Counted from the first letter of the stretch, positions 43,012 to 51,596 are shown. The stretch: DNA of 55,377 bases from Candidatus Iainarchaeum sp. (GCA_017610175.1 JAFCCO010000008.1:1-55377); one strand, 5' to 3'. The notes: a model not told the origin generated them from the letters alone. Made by a program: numbers and translations.

Positions 43012-43529
43012 GCGACCACCACCAAAAGCATGGGCTTAACAAAAAAGTGCCTCTGGCCGCCATCCTCATAATCCATTTCAAGCGCTACAGGAAAGAACCT
43101 GATAATTACGGTGAAGTTTTCATAATCTATTTCCTCGCCCGGAACATTTGTGCATTCGTAAATTGCGCCGGGATCGTTTGGGTCCTCGTAAAATTCAAGA
43201 TTGGTTAAGTCAATTCCCCCAAAGTGTTCGTCCCGCTCCACCGCAAGGGGCAAAAGCCCGGCCCTAAACTTCAGCCTCTTCTGGCTCTTTGCCTCTTCAC
43301 AGCGCCCTTCGAACACAGAGTGGTTTGCAATATAGCTGTTTGACTTCAAAATTGATGCAACGCGCAAGACCGCAATGTTGTCGTCAAAACCTGTGTTTCT
43401 TGAATCAAAAATGTTCCAGGTAAATGTAAAAACAGAGAAGAAAATGGTCAGTGCAAAAACAAGGGGAATAAGGCTTGGCAAATCATCCCCAATCGGCCCA
43501 AGAAATCCTTTGCTAGATTTTCGAAACAT
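43005..43529 (-). CDS. Pilin-like protein
   Basis: The protein is 174 residues from ATG 43529. The head FRKSSKGFLGPIGDDLPSLI is followed by a helix (PLVFALTIFFSVFTFTW) and a soluble domain. The basic-Gly then helix arrangement fits an archaeal pilin leader although the KGQ motif is not exact. Genes on both sides are a few nt away (6 nt upstream, 7 nt overlap downstream), so it belongs to the operon of pilin-like proteins. Confidence 0.72.
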   Translation of the reverse strand: MFRKSSKGFLGPIGDDLPSLIPLVFALTIFFSVFTFTWNIFDSRNTGFDDNIAVLRVASILKSNSYIANHSVFEGRCEEAKSQKRLKFRAGLLPLAVERDEHFGGIDLTNLEFYEDPNDPGAIYECTNVPGEEIDYENFTVIIRFFPVALEMDYEDGGQRHFFVKPMLLVVVAW

Positions 43530-43535
43530 TCCAAA

Positions 43536-44177
43536 TCACTCCGGGCACGGAAGGCATGCAGACTCCTTTCCGCGCACTGACTTTATCTTATTGCATGCAA
43601 CGTCCTGAACGTTTGAAGGGCATGTTCCGCCACTGGAGCATGCGATTATGTGAAGGAAAGTGTGCCCCTCCAAAACCTCTTTTATTATGATAAATGAATC
43701 CTTTGGCATTAGGGCGGATTGCGGGTCAAGCTTTATTGAAGAGACGGAGTCATCAATGATATTCATTTCAGACGGGTTCCAATCGTAGAAGATAACCTCT
43801 GCATTCACATCAATCCTGCTTGCGGCGCGAAGCTTGGTTGGGTCTGTGCTGTCCGAAATTGCAAAGACAACACTGGTCAGGTACTCGGGATCATAGTCCG
43901 CGGGAAGACGGGCTATAAACATCAGGTAGAAAAACCGGCTTGCAGCAGACACTCCCCCAAAGTAAGAGATGTGTTTTGGAATTGTGACTTCAGTCCTAAA
44001 GCAAAGCGATTCGCTTGTAATCACATTCGCGGCCTTTTCAGCGTATGTATCAAGGGTCTGCTGTGCAGAAATGCTAATCACAAAATCAGTAATGCCAATC
44101 ATAAAGAATGCGACCATTGCAAATGTTGCGGTAACCAGAATGAGGAGATTGAGCTTGCTCAAAGTAAAGCCAAGCAT
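43536..44177 (-). CDS. Pilin-like protein with N-terminal anchor helix
   Basis: The protein is 213 residues from ATG 44177. MLGFTLSKLNLLILVTATFA and a following hydrophobic run form a single N-terminal anchor (about 8-35) without a clear class III cut site, as in FlaF/FlaG-type accessory proteins. The outer domain ends in a cysteine-rich segment (IIACSSGGTCPSNVQDVACN). It lies 6 nt after the pilin gene at 44184 and 6 nt before the next one. Confidence 0.72.
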   Translation of the reverse strand: MLGFTLSKLNLLILVTATFAMVAFFMIGITDFVISISAQQTLDTYAEKAANVITSESLCFRTEVTIPKHISYFGGVSAASRFFYLMFIARLPADYDPEYLTSVVFAISDSTDPTKLRAASRIDVNAEVIFYDWNPSEMNIIDDSVSSIKLDPQSALMPKDSFIIIKEVLEGHTFLHIIACSSGGTCPSNVQDVACNKIKSVRGKESACLPCPE

Positions 44178-44183
44178 TCACAA

Positions 44184-44744
44184 TCACTCTGTTCTCCGGT
44201 AAGCGCAAATTGTTGGAAATGTGTCTGTTGCAATTGTCTTATTTATAAGCTGGTAATCCCCCTGTATTGCGCGGTCATCAAAATCGATAAGTTCAAAACC
44301 GTCCTTGGAGGCACATTTTGCGCCTGCAAATCTTTGGGGTGGAAAGATTGTTGCGGGCGGAATTTCAAGGCATTTTCTTATGCTGAAAGTCCCCTGGCCG
44401 GACGTACCTATATTGCTGTATTCAAGCAGTGTGCAAAGTTTTTTTGGCGAGCCACAGTAGTCTGCGCAAAAGCTTGGCTCATCCCAGTCGGTAATCTTGA
44501 TTTCCTCATTCCGCTCATCAAAGCATCCGCTTAGCCTTAAATTAATTCTTTGCGGGCTTTTTTGGTCCACAGCTGTTTCAAGCACTGTTTTGAATTCCTC
44601 AAGCTTTGCATCTGTTGTGCCGTAGCATTTCTGAACCCAAAGCTGGTTCATGGCCTGCATCCCTGCAAAGATTACAAAGCCCATTACTATTACTGCAATA
44701 AGAAGTTCAAACGGGGCAGACTCCTGCCCTTTTTCATTAAACAT
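44184..44744 (-). CDS. Type IV pilin-like protein (class III leader)
   Basis: The protein is 186 residues from ATG 44744. The leader MFNEKGQESAPFELLIAVIV has the KGQ processing site before the helix (to about 30), then an outer domain with several cysteines (CADYCGSPKKLC) likely to pair. It follows the 54-residue membrane protein gene by 13 nt and precedes the next pilin-like gene by 6 nt. It is a structural subunit or minor pilin of the appendage; which of the two cannot be told. Confidence 0.85.
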   Translation of the reverse strand: MFNEKGQESAPFELLIAVIVMGFVIFAGMQAMNQLWVQKCYGTTDAKLEEFKTVLETAVDQKSPQRINLRLSGCFDERNEEIKITDWDEPSFCADYCGSPKKLCTLLEYSNIGTSGQGTFSIRKCLEIPPATIFPPQRFAGAKCASKDGFELIDFDDRAIQGDYQLINKTIATDTFPTICAYRRTE

Positions 44745-44757
44745 TTTTTGAAGCGCC

Positions 44758-44922
44758 TCATGACGGAGCCGGAGCCGCCTTTTTGACTATCTGCTGGCTT
44801 TGCCTGAACATTGGTTTTATTACTGCAATTAGCAGAAGCGCTGCTATAATTAGCACAACCAGCATGTAAACACTGCTCCATTCGCTCTGCGCCCTTTCCT
44901 CTGAAAAAATTGCCTCAAGCAT
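44758..44922 (-). CDS. 54-residue single-helix membrane protein at the head of the pilin operon
   Basis: ATG at 44922, TGA at 44760-44758. The sequence starts MLEAIFSEERAQSEWSSVYM, has one helix (LVVLIIAALLLIAVI, about 21-35) and ends with a basic, then Ala/Pro tail. It is supported by a TATA box (TTTATATAT on this strand at about 44948-44957) 26 nt upstream of the ATG, and by the pilin gene 13 nt downstream. Its size and position suggest a small accessory or regulator of pilus assembly; no family was recognised. Confidence 0.65.
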   Translation of the reverse strand: MLEAIFSEERAQSEWSSVYMLVVLIIAALLLIAVIKPMFRQSQQIVKKAAPAPS

Positions 44923-44944
44923 CCTAAGGATAAATAAGGAAAAG

Positions 44945-44960
44945 GAAATATATAAAGCAT
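44945..44960 (-). promoter_or_regulatory. Promoter of the pilin operon 44922-42229
   Basis: On the minus strand the sequence reads CTTTATATATTTCC, a strong TATA box placing the transcript start at about 44928, close to ATG 44922. Confidence 0.5.
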
Positions 44961-44987
44961 TCGTTTGGTGGCTATGCCTCGCTTAAA

Positions 44988-45025
44988 ATAAAAAAAAAGA
45001 AAAAGAAAAGGGCTTTCACCCTTTA
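44988..45025 (-). terminator. Hairpin and T-tract terminator of the pilin gene at 45031
   Basis: Downstream of the stop, the minus strand reads AAAGGGTGAAAGCCCTTT, a 6-bp stem, then a long T-rich tract (TCTTTTTCTTTTTTTTTA). This ends the upstream pilin transcript before the next promoter. Confidence 0.6.
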
Positions 45026-45030
45026 TGCGT

Positions 45031-45552
45031 TTATGGGTTCTTCAAACCTACAATGCAGCATCTTCCTCTGCCATCACAGATGTCACAGTTCGTCTCCCAT
45101 TCATCAAACTTGGTGTCCTCAATGCCATCCATAAGTGCGTCCTCACTTATGTTGCATGTGACCGCAATTTTGACGTTCTGGTTTGATGTGCCTTTCCAAG
45201 TAATCCTGTGGTGTGGATCATCATCCCTGATAAGGAAACTGTCGTTGTCCTCAAAATCACCAAGGGACATGCAAATCTGGTCCTTTGAAAGCGGAACCCT
45301 TTCAGCAAGTCCTTGCGCTGAAAGTACGTATTCTGGCGTAAAAGTTACAGCTCTTGGCGTGATTTTCACTGTCTCAGGCTTGCTGTACAAGTCGTTCAAC
45401 AGCTCAATCGTTTTGTCGGAAGGATCGTCCTGAAAGATTTGAAGCACAGACCCGATTATTGGCATCAAAATCATCAAAATTGCCAGCGCAACAATTGCCG
45501 CAATAAGCAACTTGAAAGTTGAGTATGCCTGTCCTCTTTGATTTAAATGCAT
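45031..45552 (-). CDS. Type IV pilin-like protein (class III leader), separately transcribed
   Basis: The protein is 173 residues from ATG 45552 with GGTGAT upstream. MHLNQRGQAYSTFKLLIAAI has an RGQ processing site and a helix to about 38, then an outer domain with a terminal cysteine-rich loop (CDICDGRGRCC). It has its own promoter (TTTAAATATAAGG on this strand at about 45580-45592) and its own terminator, unlike the other pilin genes, so it may be the major and most expressed subunit; that is an inference. Confidence 0.85.
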   Translation of the reverse strand: MHLNQRGQAYSTFKLLIAAIVALAILMILMPIIGSVLQIFQDDPSDKTIELLNDLYSKPETVKITPRAVTFTPEYVLSAQGLAERVPLSKDQICMSLGDFEDNDSFLIRDDDPHHRITWKGTSNQNVKIAVTCNISEDALMDGIEDTKFDEWETNCDICDGRGRCCIVGLKNP

Positions 45553-45590
45553 AACAAAATCACCAGAATAAAAGAGGCGTCACCTTATAT

Positions 45591-46148
45591 TTAAACGTTT
45601 TGTTTGCTTAACCGCACCGCCCAGTAGAACCAGGCAATGTAAATTGCCGCGATTGAAACAAAGAGAAACGCGCGGAAGAAAATGTTGTGCGTGAGCTCAA
45701 TCAATTCAAGCGAGCCGCTTCCAAGAATAATCCCAACCGTTGCAAAGATTCTGAAAATGTTCAGCGCAAAAACCGCAACTGCAGCTACGACCGCCCCGAT
45801 GATTCGCTTGCGCACCGAAATTCCAATTGATGCAAGGATTACGGCAACGATTATGAACAGCTCGGTTAGGCCGGTGCAAAGAAAACTTATTTCAATTGTT
45901 GACCCTGAGGCAAATTCAACCAACGGGTTTTCTGCAGCGCCAACAACCCCGTTGAAAAATGCGGCCGTAATTTGCGCAATTGCCTGCTTAACCAAAAGCT
46001 CCGGAATGATAAACGGAACAACAACCGACAGCACAAGGTAGATTAGCACAAAAAGCGCAAGAAAGCGCCCTGTCTTCTTTGCTTCCTCTTTGTCAAGCCT
46101 GAGGGCCAGGGGATTCTCAGATAAAGCCACCTGTTTTGGAACTGCCAT
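45591..46148 (-). CDS. Archaeosortase/exosortase family cysteine transpeptidase
   Basis: The protein is 185 residues from ATG 46148, with about five membrane helices. The family triad is visible in order: Cys91 in FLCTGLTEL, Arg133 in LNIFRIF and His154 in ELTHNIF. Archaeosortases cut a C-terminal tripartite tail (short motif, helix, basic cluster) on exported proteins and, in haloarchaea, transfer them to lipid. Candidate substrates in this window are the protein ending at 23473 (PGF motif) and the 1573-residue protein (PEN motif). The gene is divergent from the pilus ATPase gene and shares its TATA region, tying it to the pilus locus. Confidence 0.9.
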   Translation of the reverse strand: MAVPKQVALSENPLALRLDKEEAKKTGRFLALFVLIYLVLSVVVPFIIPELLVKQAIAQITAAFFNGVVGAAENPLVEFASGSTIEISFLCTGLTELFIIVAVILASIGISVRKRIIGAVVAAVAVFALNIFRIFATVGIILGSGSLELIELTHNIFFRAFLFVSIAAIYIAWFYWAVRLSKQNV

Positions 46149-46164
46149 GCATTAGAAGCTATGT

Positions 46165-46183
46165 AAAATAATATATATAACTT
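46165..46183. promoter_or_regulatory. Divergent AT-rich promoter for archaeosortase and pilus ATPase
   Basis: AATAATATATATAAC can be a TATA box on either strand: about 22-25 nt from ATG 46148 on the minus strand and about 37 nt from GTG 46217 on the plus strand. Confidence 0.45.
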
Positions 46184-46216
46184 TATGGCTATTAGTGGTA
46201 AGCAAATTAAACGGAA

Positions 46217-48505
46217 GTGTCTTTATTGGAAATTGGCGGATTTAAGGTAGGCGACTATATAGTCAAGGACGAGGGTGGAAAGAGGCACCTTGTTTTGGAC
46301 TGCCGAAACTGTGTTTACAGCGCATCGGTTCCCGATGACCCCGCATGCCGCTACCACCTGATTACAATTCTTGGGGAAGTTGAGGCAAACATAACGGTTC
46401 TTGCAGATGTTTATGAAAGGGTTTACGATGAAGAGCAGACAAGAATGCTTGCCGAGATGGCTTTGCTCAAGCAAAAATTCAGCATTGAAAGCGTGTGGAG
46501 CTACAAGCACCTTGGTGCAGTGGGAAAGGCGTGCGAGCAGTACTTTGGCGCAAGGCACGACATTGTTGTAAAAATTGCACACGACCTCATCGCATTCGAC
46601 CCGATTCTCGCATACCTCACCCTGATGAAGGAGCTTCAGGTTGAGCGCAGAAAAATTACGGAGGGAGCAAAAGAGTATTCACAATGCACAGCACCATATA
46701 TAGAAACACTCAACTACCTCAAGGACAGCTTTGAAAAAAGCACCATGATGTCCAAGACCAAAAAATACCTTTCCCAGATGCGCGAGGTTCCGGATACCGG
46801 AAAAATATACCACTCCCTTTTTGAGGTTGAAGTAAAGCCTGCCTTTATTGGTTCAAGGCTTTTGTTCAAGGAAATGGAATCGCTTGAACTGCTGGATGAG
46901 TATACCGTGAAGAGGACAACAGTGCAAGTTTTCAAGCACCCGCACAAAACGGAAAACCTCTACTTCATCAACCCGCCTGAGTACACCCTCTCACCCGACA
47001 AGTACTTTGTGATGTCAAAAACAAGGGAGGTTGTTGCAGGCTACAAGCCGGGCAGGGCAAGTTTGAGCACTGTTGCAAAAAGCAGAAGCTACTTTGAACG
47101 CGTTTACGAATCAACAATTAAGGATGTTGCAAAATCCAACGGCATAAAAATTTCGCACAAGGAAATTACAGAGCTTGCGGAAATCGTTGCAAGGTACACT
47201 GTCGGATACGGAATACTTGAAATTTTATTAAGTGACCGGCGACTCACAGACATTTACGTTGACTCGCCAATTGGGCTAAAGCCAATCTATCTTGTCCACT
47301 CGGACTTTGGGCAATGCCAGTCAAATATACTTTACACGGAACGCGAGTCAGACGCTTTGTCAAGCAAGCTAAGGGCAATGTCCGGCAGGCCGTTTGATGA
47401 AGCGCACCCTGTGCTTGATTATGATTTGCAGAACTTTGAAACAAGGGTTGCAGCAATTGGGCCCCCGCTTTCGCCAACAGGCGCGGCATATGCATTCAGG
47501 CTTCACAAAATAACCCCGTGGACTTTTCCGCAATTTATTGACAACAATTTTATGAACCCGCTTGCGGCAGGACTGCTTTCATTTTTAATAGACCAGCAAG
47601 CGACAATGCTTTTGACCGGAAGCAGGGGAGCAGGAAAAACCTCCCTTCTCGGAAGCTGTTTGCTTGAGGTTCTGCAGAATGCAAGAATTCTGGTTCAGGA
47701 GGATACACTGGAAATCCCTGTCCCATACCTACAGAGAATAGGGTACAATATCCAGCGCCTCAAAACCCGCTCACCGATTAGCGTGAGCAAGACAGAAAGC
47801 GAGGTTGCACCGGAAGAGGCGTTAAGAACCGCGCTAAGGCTTGGAGACAGTGCACTTGTTTTAGGAGAGGTTAGAAGCAAGGAAGCAAAGGTTTTGTATG
47901 AAGCCATGCGTGTTGGGGCAGCAGGAAACATTGTGATGGGAACAATCCACGGCGACTCGGCATACAGCGTATGGGACCGTGTTGTAAACGACCTTGGTGT
48001 TCCAAACACAAGCTTTAAGGCAACAGACATTGTGGTTGTTGCCCGCCCAATTAGGTTTAAGGGTTCGCTCAAAAAGCACAGAAGGGTTGTGCAAATAACT
48101 GAAGTAAAGAAACACTGGACAACAGACCCTGAGGAGGAAGGCGGGCTTCTTGACCTTATGCTTTACGATGCACGCAAGGACACGCTTGAGCTCCTGGAAG
48201 ACAATCTCAAGGAATCAGAGCTGTTTGAAAAAATCGTGCGCATAAGCGGCCTTACCATCAAACAAATCTGGGAAGACATTAGGATGCGCGGAAACGCAAA
48301 GGCATTCATGGTTGAACTCAAAAGGGAGCACAATGTGCCTGATTTGCTTGAAGCGGAAAACAGTTCTGCCGCAAACAACAAACTTATCCTCTTCAAGGAA
48401 GACCAGCTGGAGGAATTTGGAAAGATTGATTACGAAGAAGTTTTGGGAAAGTGGAAGTACTGGATAAGAAACAACCTGCTTCCCGTTGTCAAAAAAAAGT
48501 CTTAA
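46217..48505 (+). CDS. Type II/IV secretion or pilus ATPase (VirB11/FlaI class), large form
   Basis: The protein is 762 residues from GTG 46217 (MSLLEIGG). A long N-terminal region (about 1-330) precedes the ATPase. Its first 40 residues contain DCRNCVYSASVPDDPACRYH, possibly metal-binding. The core has LTDIYVDSPIGLKPIYLVHS and Walker A GSRGAGKTSLLGS (about 468-476). It also has the Asp-box VQEDTLEIPVP, Walker B-like LVLGEVRSKEAKVLYEAMRV and the His box IVMGTIHGDSAYSVW. It is the motor for the pilus-like machine; the fused double platform protein follows 11 nt later, then a pilin. It is larger than the ATPase at 24924 and clearly a different subfamily. Confidence 0.93.
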   Translation: MSLLEIGGFKVGDYIVKDEGGKRHLVLDCRNCVYSASVPDDPACRYHLITILGEVEANITVLADVYERVYDEEQTRMLAEMALLKQKFSIESVWSYKHLGAVGKACEQYFGARHDIVVKIAHDLIAFDPILAYLTLMKELQVERRKITEGAKEYSQCTAPYIETLNYLKDSFEKSTMMSKTKKYLSQMREVPDTGKIYHSLFEVEVKPAFIGSRLLFKEMESLELLDEYTVKRTTVQVFKHPHKTENLYFINPPEYTLSPDKYFVMSKTREVVAGYKPGRASLSTVAKSRSYFERVYESTIKDVAKSNGIKISHKEITELAEIVARYTVGYGILEILLSDRRLTDIYVDSPIGLKPIYLVHSDFGQCQSNILYTERESDALSSKLRAMSGRPFDEAHPVLDYDLQNFETRVAAIGPPLSPTGAAYAFRLHKITPWTFPQFIDNNFMNPLAAGLLSFLIDQQATMLLTGSRGAGKTSLLGSCLLEVLQNARILVQEDTLEIPVPYLQRIGYNIQRLKTRSPISVSKTESEVAPEEALRTALRLGDSALVLGEVRSKEAKVLYEAMRVGAAGNIVMGTIHGDSAYSVWDRVVNDLGVPNTSFKATDIVVVARPIRFKGSLKKHRRVVQITEVKKHWTTDPEEEGGLLDLMLYDARKDTLELLEDNLKESELFEKIVRISGLTIKQIWEDIRMRGNAKAFMVELKREHNVPDLLEAENSSAANNKLILFKEDQLEEFGKIDYEEVLGKWKYWIRNNLLPVVKKKS

Positions 48506-48516
48506 GCTGATTTGAA

Positions 48517-50817
48517 ATGGCGCGAACGAGAAAAAAGGTTAGGGAAATTACTCCCGGAGAGCTTTACAAGGAGATTGCGGTAAGCCGGGAAGAATTTGAA
48601 AAGGGAGCGGGAAAACTTGTTAAAAGAGAGATTCCGCCGTTTGTAAAATTCTGCCGCTCAATATACCTGCGCTTCCCGTCCCTTGGGCAGGGAGCCAAGT
48701 TTGAGGAAAAATACGCTGATGCAGTAAACTTTCTTGGATGGGATTTAAAGGCAACGGAGTTTGCGGCGGCCTCAAAATTCGCATTGATTGCAGGCATTGC
48801 AATCGGGGTCATTATTGCAATGGCAATATATGTTTCACCCATCAACCCGGTGATTGGCAAATTTATTGGAAGTGCTGATCTGGTTCCAATTTACCTCATT
48901 GCCCCATTCATTATAATCTCATTAATTATTGTGGCATACATCCAGAACTACCCAGTTTCCGCCGCAAACACCGAAAAAACACGTGCCCTCACATATGTCC
49001 CGGAAATAGTCGGGTATATGATTATGTCAATGAAGCTTGTGCCAAACCTTGAGAAGGCGATTGAATTTTCAGCCGAACATGGGACAGGAAAGATTTCAGA
49101 TGATTTTAAGCGAATAATCTGGGACACAAACATAGGTGTTTACACAACACTCAGCGAAGCACTTGATGCGCTTGCATACCGCTGGGGAAAGTATAGCGAC
49201 GAATTCAAGCACGCACTGATGATGATTCGTGCCTCGGTTCTTGAGAACACGGAGGCAAAGCGCTATCAAATCCTGGACAAGACAATGACAACAATTCTTG
49301 CAAGCATCCGAGAAAAAATGAGTGGTTATGCGCGTGAGCTCTCCGAACCAAGCGTTCTTCTTTTCTACATCGGAGTGCTGCTTCCGCTTATACTTATAAT
49401 TGTGCTGCCTGTCGGAAGCGCTTTTTCAGGGCAGGCAATGGCGTCACCCGTTCTTCTGGTTGGAATCTACAACATAATAATTCCCGCAATCACACTAATA
49501 TTTGCAATACACGTAATACACAAAAGGCCGCCGACAAATGAATCCCCGGAAATTCCGGACAACTACCCTGGCTTGCCCCCAAAATACAAAGCCCGCCTGG
49601 GAAACACCCTTGTTGACATAAGGCTTATGATGGCGGTAGTGCTTATTGTCGGAGTTATAGGCAGTTTTGCCCTCTCAAGCCAGGGGATTATGCCAAAAAT
49701 GTTTATTCCGGAAAATTCAGCCCAGCTCCTCCCCGCAGACCGTTCAATAAATGATGTGCTTATTGAATCAAACCGTAGCCTGGACTACTTTGATGACGAC
49801 GGCCCACTTGAAACACAGCTTAAGCGAAATTTGGGTGAAAAAAAGGGAAGGGAAAAGTTCCTTGCGCAAAAAAGCGAGTTCTTCAACAACCCAAAGAACG
49901 ACGCAACCCCCTACAACCTAATTTTCGGCCTGCTTATTACAATTTCACTTTCAGCCTTTGTGTTCCTGCACTTCACAAGCGTGTACAAAAGAGAGGCACA
50001 ACTGGTAATCATAAAAATGGAAACAGAATTCAAAGACAGCCTGTACATCCTTGCATCCCGCCTGGGGGAAAACAAGCCGGTCGAAGAGGCCTTGAAGCAC
50101 ACAAGGGACTTTCTTCCGGGCTTTGAAATTTCAAAAAGGATTTTTGCAAGGACAGTTGAAAACATTGAACTATTGGGCATGCCTTTGGAGAGCGCTGTTT
50201 TCGACAAGCATTACGGAAGCCTGAGAAACATTCCGTCCCGAACAATTACAACAGGAATGAGAATCCTTGTTGACTCGGTAAACCTTGGGGTAAATGTTGC
50301 GGCAAGAACAATAATTTCGTTGAGCATGCAGCTTGCCAACAATGAAAAGGTAAACAACGAACTCAAAGTAATGATTTCAGACACGACCGGAATGATGAAG
50401 ACAATGAGCATCTTCATCGCCCCAATTGTTCTCGGAATTACAACCGCACTCCAAAAAGTTGTGATGATTACAATGAGCGCAATCCAAACCACAAACGTTG
50501 GCAGCACGGTCGGACAACTCTCAGACGTTTCCGGAAGCATTCCCGGAGGCCCAAGCATGAGCGGCTTTGGAAAAAGCACAGACATGCTTAACATCAGCGG
50601 AGGGGTTGACATGGTTGCGCCATGGCAGTTTGTGATAATTGTCGCAACCTATGTGCTGCAGCTTGTGGTCATAATGGTATACTTCAGCAGCAAAATTGAG
50701 GACGACAACGACATTGTGTTCAGGCTGAACCTTGCAAAGGCTCTCCCCATTGCAACAACCGTTTTCCTCCTCGCAGTAATAGCCTCTTCAACGGTTGTTG
50801 GAAACTTTATGGGATGA
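48517..50817 (+). CDS. Double T2SSF platform protein (fused TadB-TadC type)
   Basis: The protein is 766 residues from ATG 48517. Two copies of the platform design occur in tandem: helices at about 85-105 and 122-145, a cytoplasmic T2SSF domain (YMIMSMKLVPNLEKAIEFSA), and helices at about 283-335; then helices at about 367-390 and 465-485, a second domain (ILASRLGENKPVEEALKHTR) and helices to the end. Archaeal FlaJ-type proteins carry this fused arrangement in a shorter form. It would sit in the membrane above the 762-residue ATPase. The pilin gene starts 5 nt after its stop. Confidence 0.9.
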   Translation: MARTRKKVREITPGELYKEIAVSREEFEKGAGKLVKREIPPFVKFCRSIYLRFPSLGQGAKFEEKYADAVNFLGWDLKATEFAAASKFALIAGIAIGVIIAMAIYVSPINPVIGKFIGSADLVPIYLIAPFIIISLIIVAYIQNYPVSAANTEKTRALTYVPEIVGYMIMSMKLVPNLEKAIEFSAEHGTGKISDDFKRIIWDTNIGVYTTLSEALDALAYRWGKYSDEFKHALMMIRASVLENTEAKRYQILDKTMTTILASIREKMSGYARELSEPSVLLFYIGVLLPLILIIVLPVGSAFSGQAMASPVLLVGIYNIIIPAITLIFAIHVIHKRPPTNESPEIPDNYPGLPPKYKARLGNTLVDIRLMMAVVLIVGVIGSFALSSQGIMPKMFIPENSAQLLPADRSINDVLIESNRSLDYFDDDGPLETQLKRNLGEKKGREKFLAQKSEFFNNPKNDATPYNLIFGLLITISLSAFVFLHFTSVYKREAQLVIIKMETEFKDSLYILASRLGENKPVEEALKHTRDFLPGFEISKRIFARTVENIELLGMPLESAVFDKHYGSLRNIPSRTITTGMRILVDSVNLGVNVAARTIISLSMQLANNEKVNNELKVMISDTTGMMKTMSIFIAPIVLGITTALQKVVMITMSAIQTTNVGSTVGQLSDVSGSIPGGPSMSGFGKSTDMLNISGGVDMVAPWQFVIIVATYVLQLVVIMVYFSSKIEDDNDIVFRLNLAKALPIATTVFLLAVIASSTVVGNFMG

Positions 50818-50822
50818 ATTGA

Positions 50823-51257
50823 ATGAACCAAAGCGGGCAGGGATTTTCCGGATTCAGACTCTTAATTGACGCAATTCTTGTGCTGATGATTCTGGTAATA
50901 ATAATCGGAATCATTGGATGGATTGACGGCATGAAAGTTGCAATAAGCCAGGAAAAGTTTGAGGCCGGCTTTGACAAGGCAATAAACGCGCCCACAGGCC
51001 AAACCATTATTGAAAAAAACATCAGTTTTTTAGGCGACTCTGTATTCAAAACAAGCGCATTTGCAAAAGCAGGCGTTGGGCCGGACTGCATTAGCTTTGA
51101 CGCGCTGGACATTGAGGCAATCGAAATAAGCAGCAACAAAAGGTTTGTGGAAATAAAAAGCGCCCTCAACCTGGACGTCTTCTACAAATGCGAAAGGCAG
51201 TATGATGAAGAGTGCGAAATGCTGTGCGAAATCTCTTTGGGAAAAGACTTTGAATAA
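50823..51257 (+). CDS. Type IV pilin-like protein (class III leader)
   Basis: The protein is 144 residues from ATG 50823. MNQSGQGFSGFRLLIDAILV has an SGQ site and a helix to about 36, then a small outer domain with cysteines (FYKCERQYDEECEMLCEISL). It closes the plus-strand operon of ATPase, platform and pilin. It is the only pilin-like protein co-transcribed with the machine; the others are in the minus-strand runs. Confidence 0.85.
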   Translation: MNQSGQGFSGFRLLIDAILVLMILVIIIGIIGWIDGMKVAISQEKFEAGFDKAINAPTGQTIIEKNISFLGDSVFKTSAFAKAGVGPDCISFDALDIEAIEISSNKRFVEIKSALNLDVFYKCERQYDEECEMLCEISLGKDFE

Positions 51258-51349
51258 CTGCACAATGCAACGGTGCCAAATCCCAACAAAAAAAAAGATT
51301 TAAATAGCTTAACACCCTCTTAATTTAAGACATTTAAATACATCCAAAG

Positions 51350-51524
51350 AAACTTTTACCAATTTTAATCGCACTAATTCTTGCAGCAGGAACAGCCAAC
51401 GCAACAGTCGCAACAGTAGTTAGTGAAATTGTCAGCTCGGAAAGCGCAGAAGACTCATACTATCCTGCAATTGCAGTGCTCTAACACTCAGAGCAGCAGC
51501 ATGGTACTACAAAAGGCAGTAAAC
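51350..51524 (+). pseudogene. Collapsed remnant of a surface protein gene related to 28032-33179
   Basis: The plus frame from about 51345 reads ILIALILAAGTANATVATVV and SEIVSSESAEDSYYPAIAVL, matching the signal peptide and first propeller blade of the protein at 28032, without a usable ATG. At GCAGTGCTC it jumps directly to DNA matching the last bases of that gene family (AGCAGCAGCATGGTACTACA, equivalent to AAAWHYKK). The few bases shared by both ends at the joint (ATTGCAGT-like) suggest deletion through short homology of a gene that was several kb long. Confidence 0.75.
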
Positions 51525-51596
51525 TGCAAACGTGGTTGTTTTGTCGGGTTTTTTTTGGGACCCGGTTGAGGTTTTTCTTTTGGAAAACAATTAAAT
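51525..51596 (+). other. Intergenic sequence, no gene seen
   Basis: Contains a T8 run at about 51550-51557 that could end transcripts and an AT-rich AATTAAATATG near 51590. Together with 51258-51349 (poly-A tract and TTTAAATAG, likely the old promoter of the remnant) it accounts for the 339-bp gap between genes. Confidence 0.5.

Noticed and set aside
44690..44881. 63-codon minus-strand frame near the pilins
   Set aside because: It overlaps the better-supported 54-residue membrane protein and runs into the pilin gene out of frame; no promoter distance or hydrophobic pattern fits.
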